From Flavobacteriia bacterium (lineage in GTDB: Bacteria > Bacteroidota > Bacteroidia > Flavobacteriales > Weeksellaceae): 64,000 nucleotides of DNA. The DNA lies in assembly GCA_019455045.1 (NCBI GenBank), contig JACFND010000003.1, forward strand, positions 19,649 through 83,648, given 5' to 3'. The stretch's first letter is position 1. Each line of letters starts with the position of its first letter. The notes beneath the pieces are model-generated. The model saw nothing but the letters and a program-made list of their open reading frames with translations. It ran no database searches and was not told where the DNA came from. Below, in pieces: positions 51,763-62,251 of the stretch. Made by a program: the position numbers and the translations under genes.

Positions 51763-54700
51763 TCATTTCAGACTGAAGTCCAGACCGGGTATTCTTTTCA
51801 AATCCTTGATCAGACTCCTGTTGATTTCAATTTTTGAAGTCGGTGAACTCATCAGCAGTTCCTGATTGTTTGATTTGTCGATCAGCCGGATTTTCATCTT
51901 TTTTTCACCCTTGTATTTTTTCATCAGCTCTACCAGATCGGCATAAACTTCAGAAGTCAGATTTTCAAGACCCATACATAGTTTCAGCTCGCTTGTCTCA
52001 TTTTCCAAAACATCATCCAGCAGATTGATCCGGCTGATATTTACAAAAATCCTGTTGCCGGTGACATTTCCCTCACGGTCCTTGTAAACCCGTTCGGTGA
52101 TGTTCAGCCGGACTGCAAGCGTCATATTGACCTGAAAGAAATGTTTGAATTTCAGGAAATCTTCGCCGTACAGTCTGAATTCATACAGATCCGAAAAATC
52201 TTCAATCGTCAGGATTCCGAATTCTCTTCCGTCCTTTGACGAAATCCGGATTTGAGCATCGGTAACGATACCCGCAACTTTCAGTTCTCTTCCTTTCAGC
52301 AGTTCTTCATTCCCCTTGAGCTGTTTCAGACTGAGATTTGGAAAGAATTTCATTTCCTCGTTGAAATCGTTGAGCGGATGGTTTGAAATATAAATTCCGA
52401 CCACCTCCTTTTCGCGGTTCAGACGCTGAATGCTGCTCCACGGCTGACAGACCGGCAGATTAGGTCTGACCACGTCAATTTCGCCCGGCATATCTCCAAA
52501 AAGAGATGTCTGTGCGCTGTCTCTTGCCGATTGATAAGACGCGCCAAACCGGATCAGTTTTTCAAGATTGGTCGAACCGCCTTCTTCATAAAAGAATTGT
52601 GCACGGTTTGATTCCAAGCCGTCAAATGCACCTGCCAGAATCAGATTTTCAAATGTCCTTTTGTTGATCTGATGAAGATCTGCACGCTGAACAAAATCAA
52701 AAATCGATTCAAATTTTCCGTTCTCGTTTCTTTCCCTGATGATTGCTTCAATCGCATTGCTGCCGACTCCTTTCACCGCGCCCATTCCAAAACGGATCGC
52801 ACCTTCGTTATTCACAGAGAAGAAATAACTGCTTTCGTTCACATCAGGGCCCAAAACCGGAATTCCGATCGAACGGCATTCTTCCATATTAAAACTCACA
52901 TCTTTGATGTTGTTCATGTTGTTGCTCAGCACCGAAGCCATAAATTCTGCAGGATAATGTGCTTTCAGATATCCGGTCTGATAAGCCACCAGTGCATAAC
53001 AGGTCGAGTGTGATTTGTTGAATGCGTAGGATGCAAAGGCTTCCCAGTCGTGCCAGATTTTTTCAAGCGTTTTTTGTGGATGATTATTTTTGGCACCGCC
53101 TTCAAGAAACTGAGGTTTCATTTTGGCAAGCACTTTTTCCTGTTTTTTACCCATCGCTTTTCTCAAAACGTCGGCTTCACCTTTTGTAAAACCGGCAAGT
53201 TTTTGAGAAAGCAGCATCACCTGTTCCTGATAAACTGTAATTCCGTATGTTTCGGCCAGATATTCCTCCATATCGGGCAGATCGTAGGCAATCTCTTCTC
53301 TTCCCTGTTTTCTGGCAATAAAATTTGGAATATACTGCATCGGACCCGGACGGTACAATGCGTTCATCGCGACCAGGTCTTCAAATTTGTCGGGTTTGAG
53401 TTCCTGAAGATGTTTTTGCATTCCGACCGATTCGTATTGAAAAATTCCGACGGTTTCGGCTCTTTGAAAAAGTGCATAAGTAATCGGATCGTCCAATGGT
53501 ATGTTGTCAATATCGATTTTTACACCCGGATGATTTTTTTCGATCAGTTCGATGGCATCATTGATGATGGTCAGCGTTCTCAATCCCAGAAAATCCATTT
53601 TGAGCAGACCCGCATTTTCAACCACCGAGTTGTCAAACTGGGTAATCAGCAATTCAGAATCTTTTGCAACCGCAACCGGCACCATTTCACGAATATCTTT
53701 CGGAGTAATGATCACACCGCAGGCATGCACTCCGGTATTTCTGAGCGAACCTTCAATAACCCTTGCCTGTTGCAGTGTCTCGCCTTCAAGCGTATTGCGA
53801 TTCAAAATTTCTTTCAGTTCGAGCGCATCGTTGAGTTCGTCACCGCTGAGTTTTGATTTCAGCTCGCTCTCATTGAGTTTGTACAGATCGTTCAGTTTGA
53901 TATGTGTTTTTTTTGCCAGTCTGTCGGATTCGGACAATGGCAGATCGAGGACCCGTGCGGTATCGCGAATTGCAGATTTTCCGGCAAGCGTTCCGTAGGT
54001 AATGATCTGCGCAACCTGGGTTTTTCCGTATTTGTTGATTACCCACTGGATGATTTTTTCACGTCCGCGGTCATCAAAGTCGATGTCGATATCGGGCATC
54101 GAAATACGATCCGGATTCAGAAAACGCTCAAACAGCAGATTGTATTTGATCGGATCCACATTTGTAATTCCAATACAGTAGGCAACCGCAGATCCTGCCG
54201 CAGAACCACGACCCGGACCAACCGAAACACCCATCTTTCTTGCCTGTGAAGTAAAATCCTGAACAATCAGAAAATAGCCGGGATAACCGGTCATTTCTAT
54301 GGTATCTAATTCAAAATCAAGCCTTTCTCTAATTTCATCTGTAATTTCACCGTATCTTTTCAGTGCGCCTTCATAGGTCAGATATCTCAGATAGCCCATT
54401 TCGCCTCGAATCCCGCCGTCCTTTTCATCTTCTTCAAATTTGAATTCTTCGGGTATATCAAATTTAGGTAGCAGCACATCGCTCGACAGACTGTAAGTTT
54501 CAATTTTGTCCAACAGACCGGAAAGATTTTCAATCGCCTCTGGAACATCATAGAAAAGACTTCTCATCTGATCCTGAGATTTGAAATAAAATTCTTCATT
54601 TGGAAAACCAAAACGTGTGTCGCGTCCTCTGCCGATCGGGGTTGCCTTTTTCTCGCCGTCGCGAACACAAAGCAAAATATCCTGAGCTTCGGCATCTTTC

Positions 54701-56151
54701 TGATCGATGTAGAAAGTATTGTTTTGGGCAATGACTTTCACATTGTATTTTTTTGCAAATCTCAGCAGCGTCTGGTTGACATTTTCTTCTTCGGGCAAAC
54801 CGTGACGGATCAATTCGATATAAAAATCATCAAGAAAAATATTCAGATACCATTCAAAAACTTTTTCGGCCTGTTTTTCTCCCACATTCAAAATCAGATA
54901 AGGAATTTCACTTTCAAGCGTTCCGGTGGTTGCAATCAGGTCTTCGCTGTATTGTTCGATGATCTCCTTTCCGACTCTCGGATAACCTGCATAATAACCG
55001 TCAATGTATCCGGCTGATGAAATTTTTGAAAGATTCAGATAACCGTTTTTGTTTTTTGCAATCAGCAGTTGTGTAAATCTTCTGTCGGGCTGGTCTTTTG
55101 TAAATTTTTTCTGAAGATAATTTTCAGAAACATAAACCTCAGATCCGATAATCGGTATGATGGGTGTAAAATCTTCGATCTCAATTCCGGGATCCTTTTC
55201 TCTCATTTTATCGATCTCCGCCTGTTTTGCCGAATTTGCATTTTGAACCGCACTCACAAATTTGAATGCACCCATCAGATTGCCCAAATCGGTGATTCCG
55301 ACCGCCGGCATTTTTTCTTCGATTGCTTTTTTCACCAGATTTTCGACCGAAGTGGTTGCAGTCAGAATTGAAAATGAGGTATGGTTGTGGAAATGAAAAT
55401 AAGGCGCATCTGTGGTGGCTTTTTTATCTTCATTCAAACCGAAATTCAGTCCGTCATTGATCTTTTTGAAATCTTCAACCTGAGATTCGATTTCGATGTC
55501 GGCTGCTTCAATTACATCCGGATTTGCTTCTTTGAACAGTTCAATTTCCTCATCGGTCATTCGAACCTCTTCATTTGTAAAAACACCGACACGAATCAGT
55601 TCAAGAAAACAGCGCGCGGTTGCGTTCACATCGGCCGCTGCATTGTGTGCTTCTTTAAATTCAGATTTGAAAAGAACTTTATATAATTCTTCAAGTCTAG
55701 GGTATTTATATCCGCCTCCGCGACCGCCGGGAAGGGCGCAATATTCAACCGATGACTCCATAGTATCTGCAATCGGAAGTTCGGTTTCATGATAATCAAA
55801 TCCTGCTCTGATAAATTCGGAACCGATAACTTTCTGGTCAAAATCGAGATTGTGACCGCCCAATACTTCTGTCTTTTTTAATGCCTGTCTGAATTTTTCA
55901 AGCACCTCTTTTACTGGCAGACCCTCTGCCAATGCTTTTTCGGTGGTGATGCCGTGAATCTGGGTTGACTTAAACGGGATATCAAATCCGTCGGGACGAA
56001 TGATATAGTTTTCATTTTCGATCAGCCGACCGGTCTTGTCATGCAGCTGCCAGGCAATCTGGACCATTCTTGGCCAGTTGTCCACATCTTCCAAAGGAGC
56101 GTCGTTTCGTTTTGGCAATCCGGTGGTTTCGGTGTCATAAATCAAAAACAT
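51763..56151 (-). CDS. dnaE: DNA polymerase III alpha subunit with fused N-terminal exonuclease
   Basis: DnaE is the replicative polymerase. The 1462-residue protein begins with a DEDDh 3'-5' exonuclease domain (residues 1-210): DTETTG, GHNLDFDQKVIG and EAHNAAADVNATA are the ExoI, II and III motifs. Then come a PHP domain (from about 250, FHFHNHTSFSI), the polymerase core with PDIDIDFDDRGREK, the helix-hairpin-helix and an OB domain near the C-terminus. Most bacteria carry the proofreading exonuclease as a separate epsilon subunit, so this is a one-protein form. Fusions like this are known in Bacteroidota. Confidence 0.95.
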   Translation of the reverse strand: MFLIYDTETTGLPKRNDAPLEDVDNWPRMVQIAWQLHDKTGRLIENENYIIRPDGFDIPFKSTQIHGITTEKALAEGLPVKEVLEKFRQALKKTEVLGGHNLDFDQKVIGSEFIRAGFDYHETELPIADTMESSVEYCALPGGRGGGYKYPRLEELYKVLFKSEFKEAHNAAADVNATARCFLELIRVGVFTNEEVRMTDEEIELFKEANPDVIEAADIEIESQVEDFKKINDGLNFGLNEDKKATTDAPYFHFHNHTSFSILTATTSVENLVKKAIEEKMPAVGITDLGNLMGAFKFVSAVQNANSAKQAEIDKMREKDPGIEIEDFTPIIPIIGSEVYVSENYLQKKFTKDQPDRRFTQLLIAKNKNGYLNLSKISSAGYIDGYYAGYPRVGKEIIEQYSEDLIATTGTLESEIPYLILNVGEKQAEKVFEWYLNIFLDDFYIELIRHGLPEEENVNQTLLRFAKKYNVKVIAQNNTFYIDQKDAEAQDILLCVRDGEKKATPIGRGRDTRFGFPNEEFYFKSQDQMRSLFYDVPEAIENLSGLLDKIETYSLSSDVLLPKFDIPEEFKFEEDEKDGGIRGEMGYLRYLTYEGALKRYGEITDEIRERLDFELDTIEMTGYPGYFLIVQDFTSQARKMGVSVGPGRGSAAGSAVAYCIGITNVDPIKYNLLFERFLNPDRISMPDIDIDFDDRGREKIIQWVINKYGKTQVAQIITYGTLAGKSAIRDTARVLDLPLSESDRLAKKTHIKLNDLYKLNESELKSKLSGDELNDALELKEILNRNTLEGETLQQARVIEGSLRNTGVHACGVIITPKDIREMVPVAVAKDSELLITQFDNSVVENAGLLKMDFLGLRTLTIINDAIELIEKNHPGVKIDIDNIPLDDPITYALFQRAETVGIFQYESVGMQKHLQELKPDKFEDLVAMNALYRPGPMQYIPNFIARKQGREEIAYDLPDMEEYLAETYGITVYQEQVMLLSQKLAGFTKGEADVLRKAMGKKQEKVLAKMKPQFLEGGAKNNHPQKTLEKIWHDWEAFASYAFNKSHSTCYALVAYQTGYLKAHYPAEFMASVLSNNMNNIKDVSFNMEECRSIGIPVLGPDVNESSYFFSVNNEGAIRFGMGAVKGVGSNAIEAIIRERNENGKFESIFDFVQRADLHQINKRTFENLILAGAFDGLESNRAQFFYEEGGSTNLEKLIRFGASYQSARDSAQTSLFGDMPGEIDVVRPNLPVCQPWSSIQRLNREKEVVGIYISNHPLNDFNEEMKFFPNLSLKQLKGNEELLKGRELKVAGIVTDAQIRISSKDGREFGILTIEDFSDLYEFRLYGEDFLKFKHFFQVNMTLAVRLNITERVYKDREGNVTGNRIFVNISRINLLDDVLENETSELKLCMGLENLTSEVYADLVELMKKYKGEKKMKIRLIDKSNNQELLMSSPTSKIEINRSLIKDLKRIPGLDFSLK

Positions 56152-56297
56152 TCTCGAAAATTTTCGGTTAAAATTGAATGCTGAAAGTTAGTGATTTTAA
56201 GCTCGGCCCAAAAGGAGAATTATCAACAAAATCAAATTTTGATTGTCAATAATTCATTGCAATCATTCCAAAATTAAATTACAAAAAATTCGGTTTA

Positions 56298-56792
56298 TCA
56301 GGCTGCAGCTGCAGAACCGATCTGATCGATATTGTCCTCCCGGCTTCTGATTCTTTCAAAATCAGTCACCTTCACCACCCTGGTTTTAGAAATCGTATCG
56401 TGCCAGCCTGAAGCCGAAAATAAAAATGAAAAAGGTTCAAAAGGAATTATTCTGCAAAGTGAACGAATAAAATAACGTTTAAAGTCGGGCTCCTCACCGT
56501 CAAGTGTAACTGCCCTGGTCCCGGTTACAAATTTCCCGATTGTCCTTCCCTTGAAAAGATATTCCTGGACTGCATAAAACATAGTCACAAAAAAGATTGA
56601 AAACAGTATCCAAAAGATTATGAATACGGGGTCAGAATCTCCCAAGTTTGAATTGGGGATCAGAACGAACAAAAGAAAGGCCTGAATTATATTTGAAACA
56701 ATTGCATATAAGATGTTATCAACGATGAAATTTGCAAATCTGAGACCGGAGGATGCAGTCGAGTATTCAACAGCTCTTGAAAGATAGTCCAT
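56298..56792 (-). CDS. RDD family membrane protein
   Basis: The 164-residue protein has three membrane helices and the RDD signature: R19 in SGLRFANFIVDN, and the later GRTIGKFVTGTRAV and YFIRSLCRIIPFEP. RDD proteins are small membrane proteins of mostly unknown function. It is monocistronic upstream of dnaE in the direction of transcription. Confidence 0.82.
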   Translation of the reverse strand: MDYLSRAVEYSTASSGLRFANFIVDNILYAIVSNIIQAFLLFVLIPNSNLGDSDPVFIIFWILFSIFFVTMFYAVQEYLFKGRTIGKFVTGTRAVTLDGEEPDFKRYFIRSLCRIIPFEPFSFLFSASGWHDTISKTRVVKVTDFERIRSREDNIDQIGSAAAA

Positions 56793-56826
56793 TGTTTTAT
56801 TTTTTTACAATAATAATAAAAAATCT

Positions 56827-58668
56827 TTACAGCTGCAGATTGTCATTTCCTGATTCCAATTTACGGTTGAGTTCTGCCTGAAATTCCTCAAGTACAGGTT
56901 TTACAGTGCTTTCGGGCAGATCGCTGATTCGGATATACATCAGTCCGTCCACCGCATCATTGAATTTCGGATCCACATTGAAACCGATGATTCTAGCGTT
57001 TTGTTTGATGTATTTTTTGAGCAAAACCGGAATTCTGAGCAGATTCGGTTCGATTTCGTCGATCAATTTGTCGAGTTTGTTCAAATCCTGTTCTGCAGCG
57101 TCAAAGAAAAATTCCTTGTCCGCATCTTTGAGTTTGATTTTGAATTCATTTTTCGGCCTGACAAACTGAGCCACATATGGATCATAATAATGCGACTTCA
57201 TAAATTCGATCATCAGCGATTTTGAAAAATCTGAAAACTGATTGCTGATGCTCACTCCGCCGATGATGTATTTTTCTTCGGGATGACGAAGGGTCACATG
57301 CACAATTCCGCGCCACAGCAGAAACAGCGGCATCGGTTTTTGCTGATATTTGGTAATGATGAACGCACGGCCCATCTCAATACAGTTGTTCAAAAACGGA
57401 TAGAGCTCGGGTTCGATATGGAAAAGTTCGTTCAAATAAAATCCGTTGACACCGTATTTTTCATAAACTTCATGTCCGAGCGCCATCCGGTAGGCACCCA
57501 CAATCTGTTTTGCATCATCGTCCCAAAGAAACAAATGATGATAATGAACATCATAACGGTCCAAATCGATTTCCTGATTGGTTCCTTCACCGATCTCTCT
57601 AAAAGTCAATTCCCTGAGCCGTCCGATTTCTCTGAGTATGTTCGGAATTTCATTTGCGCTTGTAAAATAACATTCGTAATTGTTGTTTTTAAAAAGCAGA
57701 GATTCTTCAGATTTTTTGAGTTCCGAAATTTCATGTTCGATCAGCTCATGCGGCGTTTCTTCAATGACTTCTTTCGGCTTTCTGTTTTTTGTGTTTTTTG
57801 CGATGGTCGCCGGAATTTTCAGCGTGTCCAGCAGCAGCGAAGTACGGTTGTAATAATAAGAAAGCGAATAGGTTTTCTTTCTGAGAAAATCGGTAAACGA
57901 TCTGATGTCTTCAAATTCATCCTGCTGTTTGGGTAAAATCGGTTTTCCGATTCTGATCTGAATCGGTTTTAATCTCGGTCTGACCATTTCTGACGGCAGC
58001 ATTGCAGTTTGAAGACTCGGACTCAATTTTGCCAACCGATAAAAAATCGGGCTGTTTTTGGCGTGAAAATACATCGGAATCACCGGAACATTCAGTCTTT
58101 TGACCAATTTCATCACAGCTTCCTGCCATTCGCGATCTGTGATTTCTCCTTTTTCATTTTTGGTTGAAACTTCTCCCGCCGGAAAAATCCCCAGACAGTT
58201 GCCGTCACGGACATGCCGGATTGCTTCTCTCATTCCCATTGCGCTGTTGAAAGCCTCTTTTCGGGTTTCAAACGGATTGACCGCAATCACCATCGGTTCG
58301 AGCGGTTCGATTTTTCTGAGCAGAAAATTACCCATCACCTTAAAATTGGGCTGAAGCTTCCCGATGATGTGCATCATCAGTATTCCGTCCAAAGCACCCA
58401 GCGGATGATTGGCGACGATTACAAAATTTCCGTCTTTTGGAATTCTTTTCAGATCTTCTTCGTGCAGTTCATATTGGATATCGAGATCATCGAGAAGATA
58501 TTCAAGAAATTCGGGAGCTTTTTTTCCGTAACCGCCCGAATACAGCCGGTTGACCCTCGGAATCCCGCTGATGATTTTGAAAAGCCAGGCAATCGGATAA
58601 CCGAAAGGACCCAGTTTTTTCAAACCGGAAGCCTGGTAAATATCTTTTGTACTGATCAGTCGTATCAC
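56827..58668 (-). CDS. olsF: ornithine lipid synthase OlsF-like bifunctional acyltransferase
   Basis: OlsF makes ornithine lipids, in which ornithine is N- and then O-acylated. The 613-residue protein has an N-terminal PlsC-like domain (about residues 60-230, NHPLGALDG and GIFPAGEVSTKNEKG), a linker, and a C-terminal OlsB-like N-acyltransferase domain (about 320-600, RELTFREIGEGTNQEIDLDRYD, HLFLWDDDAKQIVGAYRMALG, LYPFLNNCIEMGRAFI). In the characterised OlsF, the second domain acts first. The start is a GTG at 58668 that overlaps the lysC stop by four bases. Confidence 0.88.
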   Translation of the reverse strand: MIRLISTKDIYQASGLKKLGPFGYPIAWLFKIISGIPRVNRLYSGGYGKKAPEFLEYLLDDLDIQYELHEEDLKRIPKDGNFVIVANHPLGALDGILMMHIIGKLQPNFKVMGNFLLRKIEPLEPMVIAVNPFETRKEAFNSAMGMREAIRHVRDGNCLGIFPAGEVSTKNEKGEITDREWQEAVMKLVKRLNVPVIPMYFHAKNSPIFYRLAKLSPSLQTAMLPSEMVRPRLKPIQIRIGKPILPKQQDEFEDIRSFTDFLRKKTYSLSYYYNRTSLLLDTLKIPATIAKNTKNRKPKEVIEETPHELIEHEISELKKSEESLLFKNNNYECYFTSANEIPNILREIGRLRELTFREIGEGTNQEIDLDRYDVHYHHLFLWDDDAKQIVGAYRMALGHEVYEKYGVNGFYLNELFHIEPELYPFLNNCIEMGRAFIITKYQQKPMPLFLLWRGIVHVTLRHPEEKYIIGGVSISNQFSDFSKSLMIEFMKSHYYDPYVAQFVRPKNEFKIKLKDADKEFFFDAAEQDLNKLDKLIDEIEPNLLRIPVLLKKYIKQNARIIGFNVDPKFNDAVDGLMYIRISDLPESTVKPVLEEFQAELNRKLESGNDNLQL

Positions 58669-59903
58669 TTTCTGATTATCTGTAAAGTATTTTTAATTAT
58701 TTGCCGCAAAAGCTCTTTCCCATCCCCCGGCGCTGTTTCTGTCTTGTTTTCAAAATTTCTGACAGTGTATAAAGATACATCTTTTTCACATTCAATCTTA
58801 AAACCCAAAGATACTTCATCAATAAATTTATCGAGCTGAATAAATTTATCTTCCACACAGAGCGACAGGGTAATTGCCGAATTCTGCATCAGATTCACTT
58901 TGAGCTTCAGCTGATGGAGCAGATTAAGAATCCGGCTGATTTTGTCTTCTGTGATAAACGAGAAATCAAGCGTGGTCAGCGTCAGCAGATTCTGATTTTT
59001 CTTCAAAATATAACAGGGCACATCGGGTTCGAGTTTCAGTCCGTTTTCGATTCGGGTACCTTCTCCGTTCGGATTCAGAAATGATTTTACAAAAAACGGA
59101 ATCTCTTTCTGACGAAGCGGTTTCATGGTTTTCGGGTGAATGACCGAAGCGCCGTAATAAGCAAGTTCGATCGCTTCCTGATAAGAAATATTTTTCAGCA
59201 AAACCGGATTTTCAAAATATCTCGGATCTGCATTCAGAACACCTTCCACATCTTTCCAGATCGTCATGCTTTCGGCATCGGTGCAGTATGCAATGATGGC
59301 TGCGGTATAATCCGATCCTTCACGTCCGAGCGTGGTGGTGAAATAATTCGGATCTGAACCCAAAAAACCCTGGGTGAGATAGAATTTTCCTTTTCCAAGT
59401 TTTTTAAAATTCTTCCGGCTCAATTCCATATCGACTTTTGCCTCGCGGTAACTGTCGTCGGTTTTGATCAGATCGCGCACATCGAGCCACTGGTTTTCGA
59501 TTCCGGTCAGATTCAGATAATGACTCACGATTTTGGTCGAAACCATTTCACCAAAAGAAACCGTCTGGTCATACACAAAATCATAATTGGGCGATCTGTT
59601 TTTCTTGAGAAATAAATTCAGGTCAGCAAATAAATTCAAAACCTCATCATAAATGGGATGTCCGGTTTCAAAAAGACATTTAACGATTTCAAGATGTGCA
59701 TTTTGAATTTCTGAAATCCTGAGTTCAAAATCACCGTTTTCAAAATAGAGTCTGACCACATCTTCAAGCGCATTGGTGGTCTTGCCCATGGCGGAAACCA
59801 CCATGAAGACATCATTGCAGCCGGCTGTTTTCAGAACTTCTGCAATGTTTTTTACCGCTGCGGCATCTTTGACCGAAGCCCCCCCAAATTTGAAAACTTT
59901 CAT
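58665..59903 (-). CDS. lysC: aspartate kinase
   Basis: The enzyme phosphorylates aspartate for lysine, threonine and methionine. The 413-residue protein has [18 protein letters not shown], the [10 protein letters not shown] segment ([13 protein letters not shown]) and two ACT regions at the C-terminus. ATG at 59903 gives the family start MKVFKFGG; the longer frame to 59921 adds six residues. It overlaps the olsF start (GTGA). It is monofunctional, unlike ThrA at 22.6 kb, so two aspartokinases are present. Confidence 0.95.
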   Translation of the reverse strand: MKVFKFGGASVKDAAAVKNIAEVLKTAGCNDVFMVVSAMGKTTNALEDVVRLYFENGDFELRISEIQNAHLEIVKCLFETGHPIYDEVLNLFADLNLFLKKNRSPNYDFVYDQTVSFGEMVSTKIVSHYLNLTGIENQWLDVRDLIKTDDSYREAKVDMELSRKNFKKLGKGKFYLTQGFLGSDPNYFTTTLGREGSDYTAAIIAYCTDAESMTIWKDVEGVLNADPRYFENPVLLKNISYQEAIELAYYGASVIHPKTMKPLRQKEIPFFVKSFLNPNGEGTRIENGLKLEPDVPCYILKKNQNLLTLTTLDFSFITEDKISRILNLLHQLKLKVNLMQNSAITLSLCVEDKFIQLDKFIDEVSLGFKIECEKDVSLYTVRNFENKTETAPGDGKELLRQIIKNTLQIIRK

Positions 59904-60022
59904 CTGATCCCTTAAACTCAAAAAAATTGAATGACAAATATAAACATTGTTGTCTTTCTTTTTTTAAGAATGTTCGATTCTATAATTTTACGATATTTGT
60001 GTACTCAAATAAACTATCGATT

Positions 60023-61036
60023 ATGGATTTGGAAAGAGATCATCAGACGCTGGGTGAATTTATCATAGAAAATCAGAAAGATTTTAAATATTCAACCGGC
60101 GAGCTGACCCGACTGCTCAGTTCGATCAAACTGGCGTGCAAAATCGTCAATCAGAAAGTGAATCAGGCGGGACTGATCGACATACTCGGAAAATTCGGAA
60201 AAGAAAATGTGCAGGGCGAAGAACAGCAGAAACTGGATGTCTTTGCAAATGCGGTTTTTATCAATACGCTTTCTCAAAGAGAAGTGGTTTGCGGGATTGC
60301 ATCAGAAGAAAATGAAGATTTTATCAGAATTGAAAATGCGCAGTATTCCGAAAAAAGCCATTATGTGGTGCTGATCGATCCGCTGGACGGTTCGTCAAAT
60401 ATCGATGTGAATGTTTCTGTCGGAACTATTTTTTCGATTTACAGAAGAATCACACCCGACGGAACGCCGGTTCAGATGGAAGATTTTCTTCAGCCGGGCA
60501 GTCAGCAGGTGGCAGCCGGATATATTGTTTACGGCAGTTCGACCATGCTGATTTATACTACCGGTCGCGGTGTAAACGGGTTTACGCTCAATCCGCAGAT
60601 CGGAACTTTTTATCTTTCTCATCCCAATCTGAAAATTCCAGAAGACGGAAAAATTTATTCGATCAACGAAGGGAATTATGCAATGTTTCCGCAGGGCGTA
60701 AAAGATTATATCAAATATTGTCAGGCAAAAGAAGAAGACCGGCCTTATACTTCGAGATACATCGGTTCGCTTTGTGCTGATTTTCACAGGAATATGATCA
60801 AAGGCGGGATTTATATTTATCCGTCTGGAACCAACAGTCCGAACGGAAAACTCAGACTTTTGTACGAGTGCAATCCGATGGCGTTTCTGGCTGAACAGGC
60901 GGGTGGAAAAGCAACCGACGGTTTCAGACGGATTTTGGACATTCAGCCCGAAAGACTTCATCAGCGGGTTCCGTTTTTCTGCGGATCAAAAAATATGGTT
61001 GAAAAAGCAGAGGAATTTATGAGTCAAAATTCCTGA
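60023..61036 (+). CDS. fbp: fructose-1,6-bisphosphatase, class 1
   Basis: Fbp removes the 1-phosphate of fructose 1,6-bisphosphate in gluconeogenesis. The protein (337 residues) has the metal-binding motif [25 protein letters not shown] and the late segment [32 protein letters not shown] chose the ATG at 60023 ([13 protein letters not shown]), because the frame upstream to 59927 is not conserved in the family. It diverges from lysC. Confidence 0.94.
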   Translation: MDLERDHQTLGEFIIENQKDFKYSTGELTRLLSSIKLACKIVNQKVNQAGLIDILGKFGKENVQGEEQQKLDVFANAVFINTLSQREVVCGIASEENEDFIRIENAQYSEKSHYVVLIDPLDGSSNIDVNVSVGTIFSIYRRITPDGTPVQMEDFLQPGSQQVAAGYIVYGSSTMLIYTTGRGVNGFTLNPQIGTFYLSHPNLKIPEDGKIYSINEGNYAMFPQGVKDYIKYCQAKEEDRPYTSRYIGSLCADFHRNMIKGGIYIYPSGTNSPNGKLRLLYECNPMAFLAEQAGGKATDGFRRILDIQPERLHQRVPFFCGSKNMVEKAEEFMSQNS

Positions 61037-61156
61037 GAATGATTTTTATAGGATAATCCTATTTTCACAATGAATTGAGTTGCATTGTTTTGTCATCATT
61101 TTTGTTTTGTTTCTCAACAAAAATGCCGCCAAAACAATAACCTTCTTCATTCTTTA

Positions 61157-61333
61157 CCCCGATTTGCTCTCCGCTGTCGCTCCGTTTAATCGGGGTTACA
61201 AATATTTGACCCACTACCGTGGGTCAGTTCAAACTGCAATTCATAATTCACTTAATTGTCAGTCATTCCTATTGTTTTAGAAACTTCTTCCAATGTCAAT
61301 CTTAGATGACCTCGGAGAGGTCAAATATTTGTA
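61157..61333. repeat. MITE-like composite repeat with 15-bp inverted ends
   Basis: The 383-base gap between fbp and the DUF2797 gene holds a hairpin CCCCGATT/AATCGGGG (61157-61195), then TACAAATATTTGACC at 61197-61211 and its exact inverse GGTCAAATATTTGTA at 61319-61333. Each end carries a short hairpin (GACCCAC/GTGGGTC and GACCTC/GAGGTC). No ORF of note lies between them. I recall similar units in flavobacterial intergenic DNA. The rest of the gap shows nothing else. Confidence 0.75.
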
Positions 61334-61419
61334 GCTATGCAATAGAATACGGAATCTTGTTTTGGCGCTGTTTTTGGCGCGAAGCAGTCCAAAAACTGTG
61401 ACAAAACATCAGGCTTGAT

Positions 61420-62214
61420 TTAATAGATGTCAAAAATGATATAGAAACCTTCGTGTCCTCTCACATTCCAAACGGTATCATCTTCAAAGATCCAGTACTG
61501 GCCTTTGATTCCGACCAGCGTACCTTCGTATTCTCTTTGTTTTTTCAGATTGAGCGAATTAACTTTTTTTGGATACTGAAGCACCGGATAATTGAAAGTA
61601 TAAATTGAATTATCCGACTGATAAAATCCGACTTCTTCTTTGGGAATATAAATTTTAAACAAATCTTTTTGCTGAATCAGATCGACATCGGGAATTTCAT
61701 TTTTTAGCATCCGCTGATAATTGGTTTTGTCAGCCACATGCTCTTTGAGCGCTACCTCGATCATTCCCGCCTGATAACGGTTGTCTGTTTTTGCCAGAAC
61801 AATCGCGCTGCTTGCACCCTGATCGATCCAACGGGTCGGCACCTGAGTTTCGCGGGTCACACCAACTTTCAGTTCGGACGATACCGCCAGATAAGTGATG
61901 TGCGGCTGAAGTTCAAATTTCTTTTCCCATTCCAGATCTCTCTGTTCGATGCCGAGATGAGCGGTTGACAGTTCAGGCCGGATGATGCTTTCGTTTGCCT
62001 GCGGAAGCGTGAAAAAACAGCTTTTGCAATAACCCATCCTGAAAATTTCTTTGTCAAGTCCGCAGCCGAGGCATTCATTGTGATCGTAATAAATCTTAAT
62101 TTTTTTACCCAATTGGGCATTTACATCCAGGAAATCATTTTTCAAATTCAGATAATAATGAATCGGATCGAGGTTTTCGGTTATCATCTTTCTGATCTGG
62201 CCTTCAAAAATCAT
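61420..62214 (-). CDS. DUF2797 family protein
   Basis: The protein (264 residues) begins MIFEGQIRKMITENLDPIHYY and has a zinc-ribbon-like pair of CxxC motifs (NECLGCGLDKEIF and YCKSCFF). DUF2797 members are uncharacterised; the zinc ribbon suggests nucleic acid binding. I chose the ATG at 62214; the frame upstream runs into the divergent GH3 promoter. Confidence 0.82.
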   Translation of the reverse strand: MIFEGQIRKMITENLDPIHYYLNLKNDFLDVNAQLGKKIKIYYDHNECLGCGLDKEIFRMGYCKSCFFTLPQANESIIRPELSTAHLGIEQRDLEWEKKFELQPHITYLAVSSELKVGVTRETQVPTRWIDQGASSAIVLAKTDNRYQAGMIEVALKEHVADKTNYQRMLKNEIPDVDLIQQKDLFKIYIPKEEVGFYQSDNSIYTFNYPVLQYPKKVNSLNLKKQREYEGTLVGIKGQYWIFEDDTVWNVRGHEGFYIIFDIY

Positions 62215-62223
62215 TGTTTTGAT

Positions 62224-62231
62224 TAAATTTG
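62224..62231 (+). promoter_or_regulatory. -7 element of GH3-family gene
   Basis: TAAATTTG matches TAnnTTTG, 20 bases before the chosen ATG at 62252. Confidence 0.5.
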
Positions 62232-62251
62232 CAGTAAAATTACAAATAATT

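Noticed and set aside
53050..53856. 268-residue ORF on the plus strand inside dnaE
   Set aside because: Long but antisense to the conserved polymerase core; composition is rich in Phe and His as expected of a shadow.
61438..62214. Second Met-type leader or riboswitch upstream of DUF2797
   Set aside because: The gap upstream has only the repeat and the GH3 promoter; no leader ORF or terminator hairpin is present.
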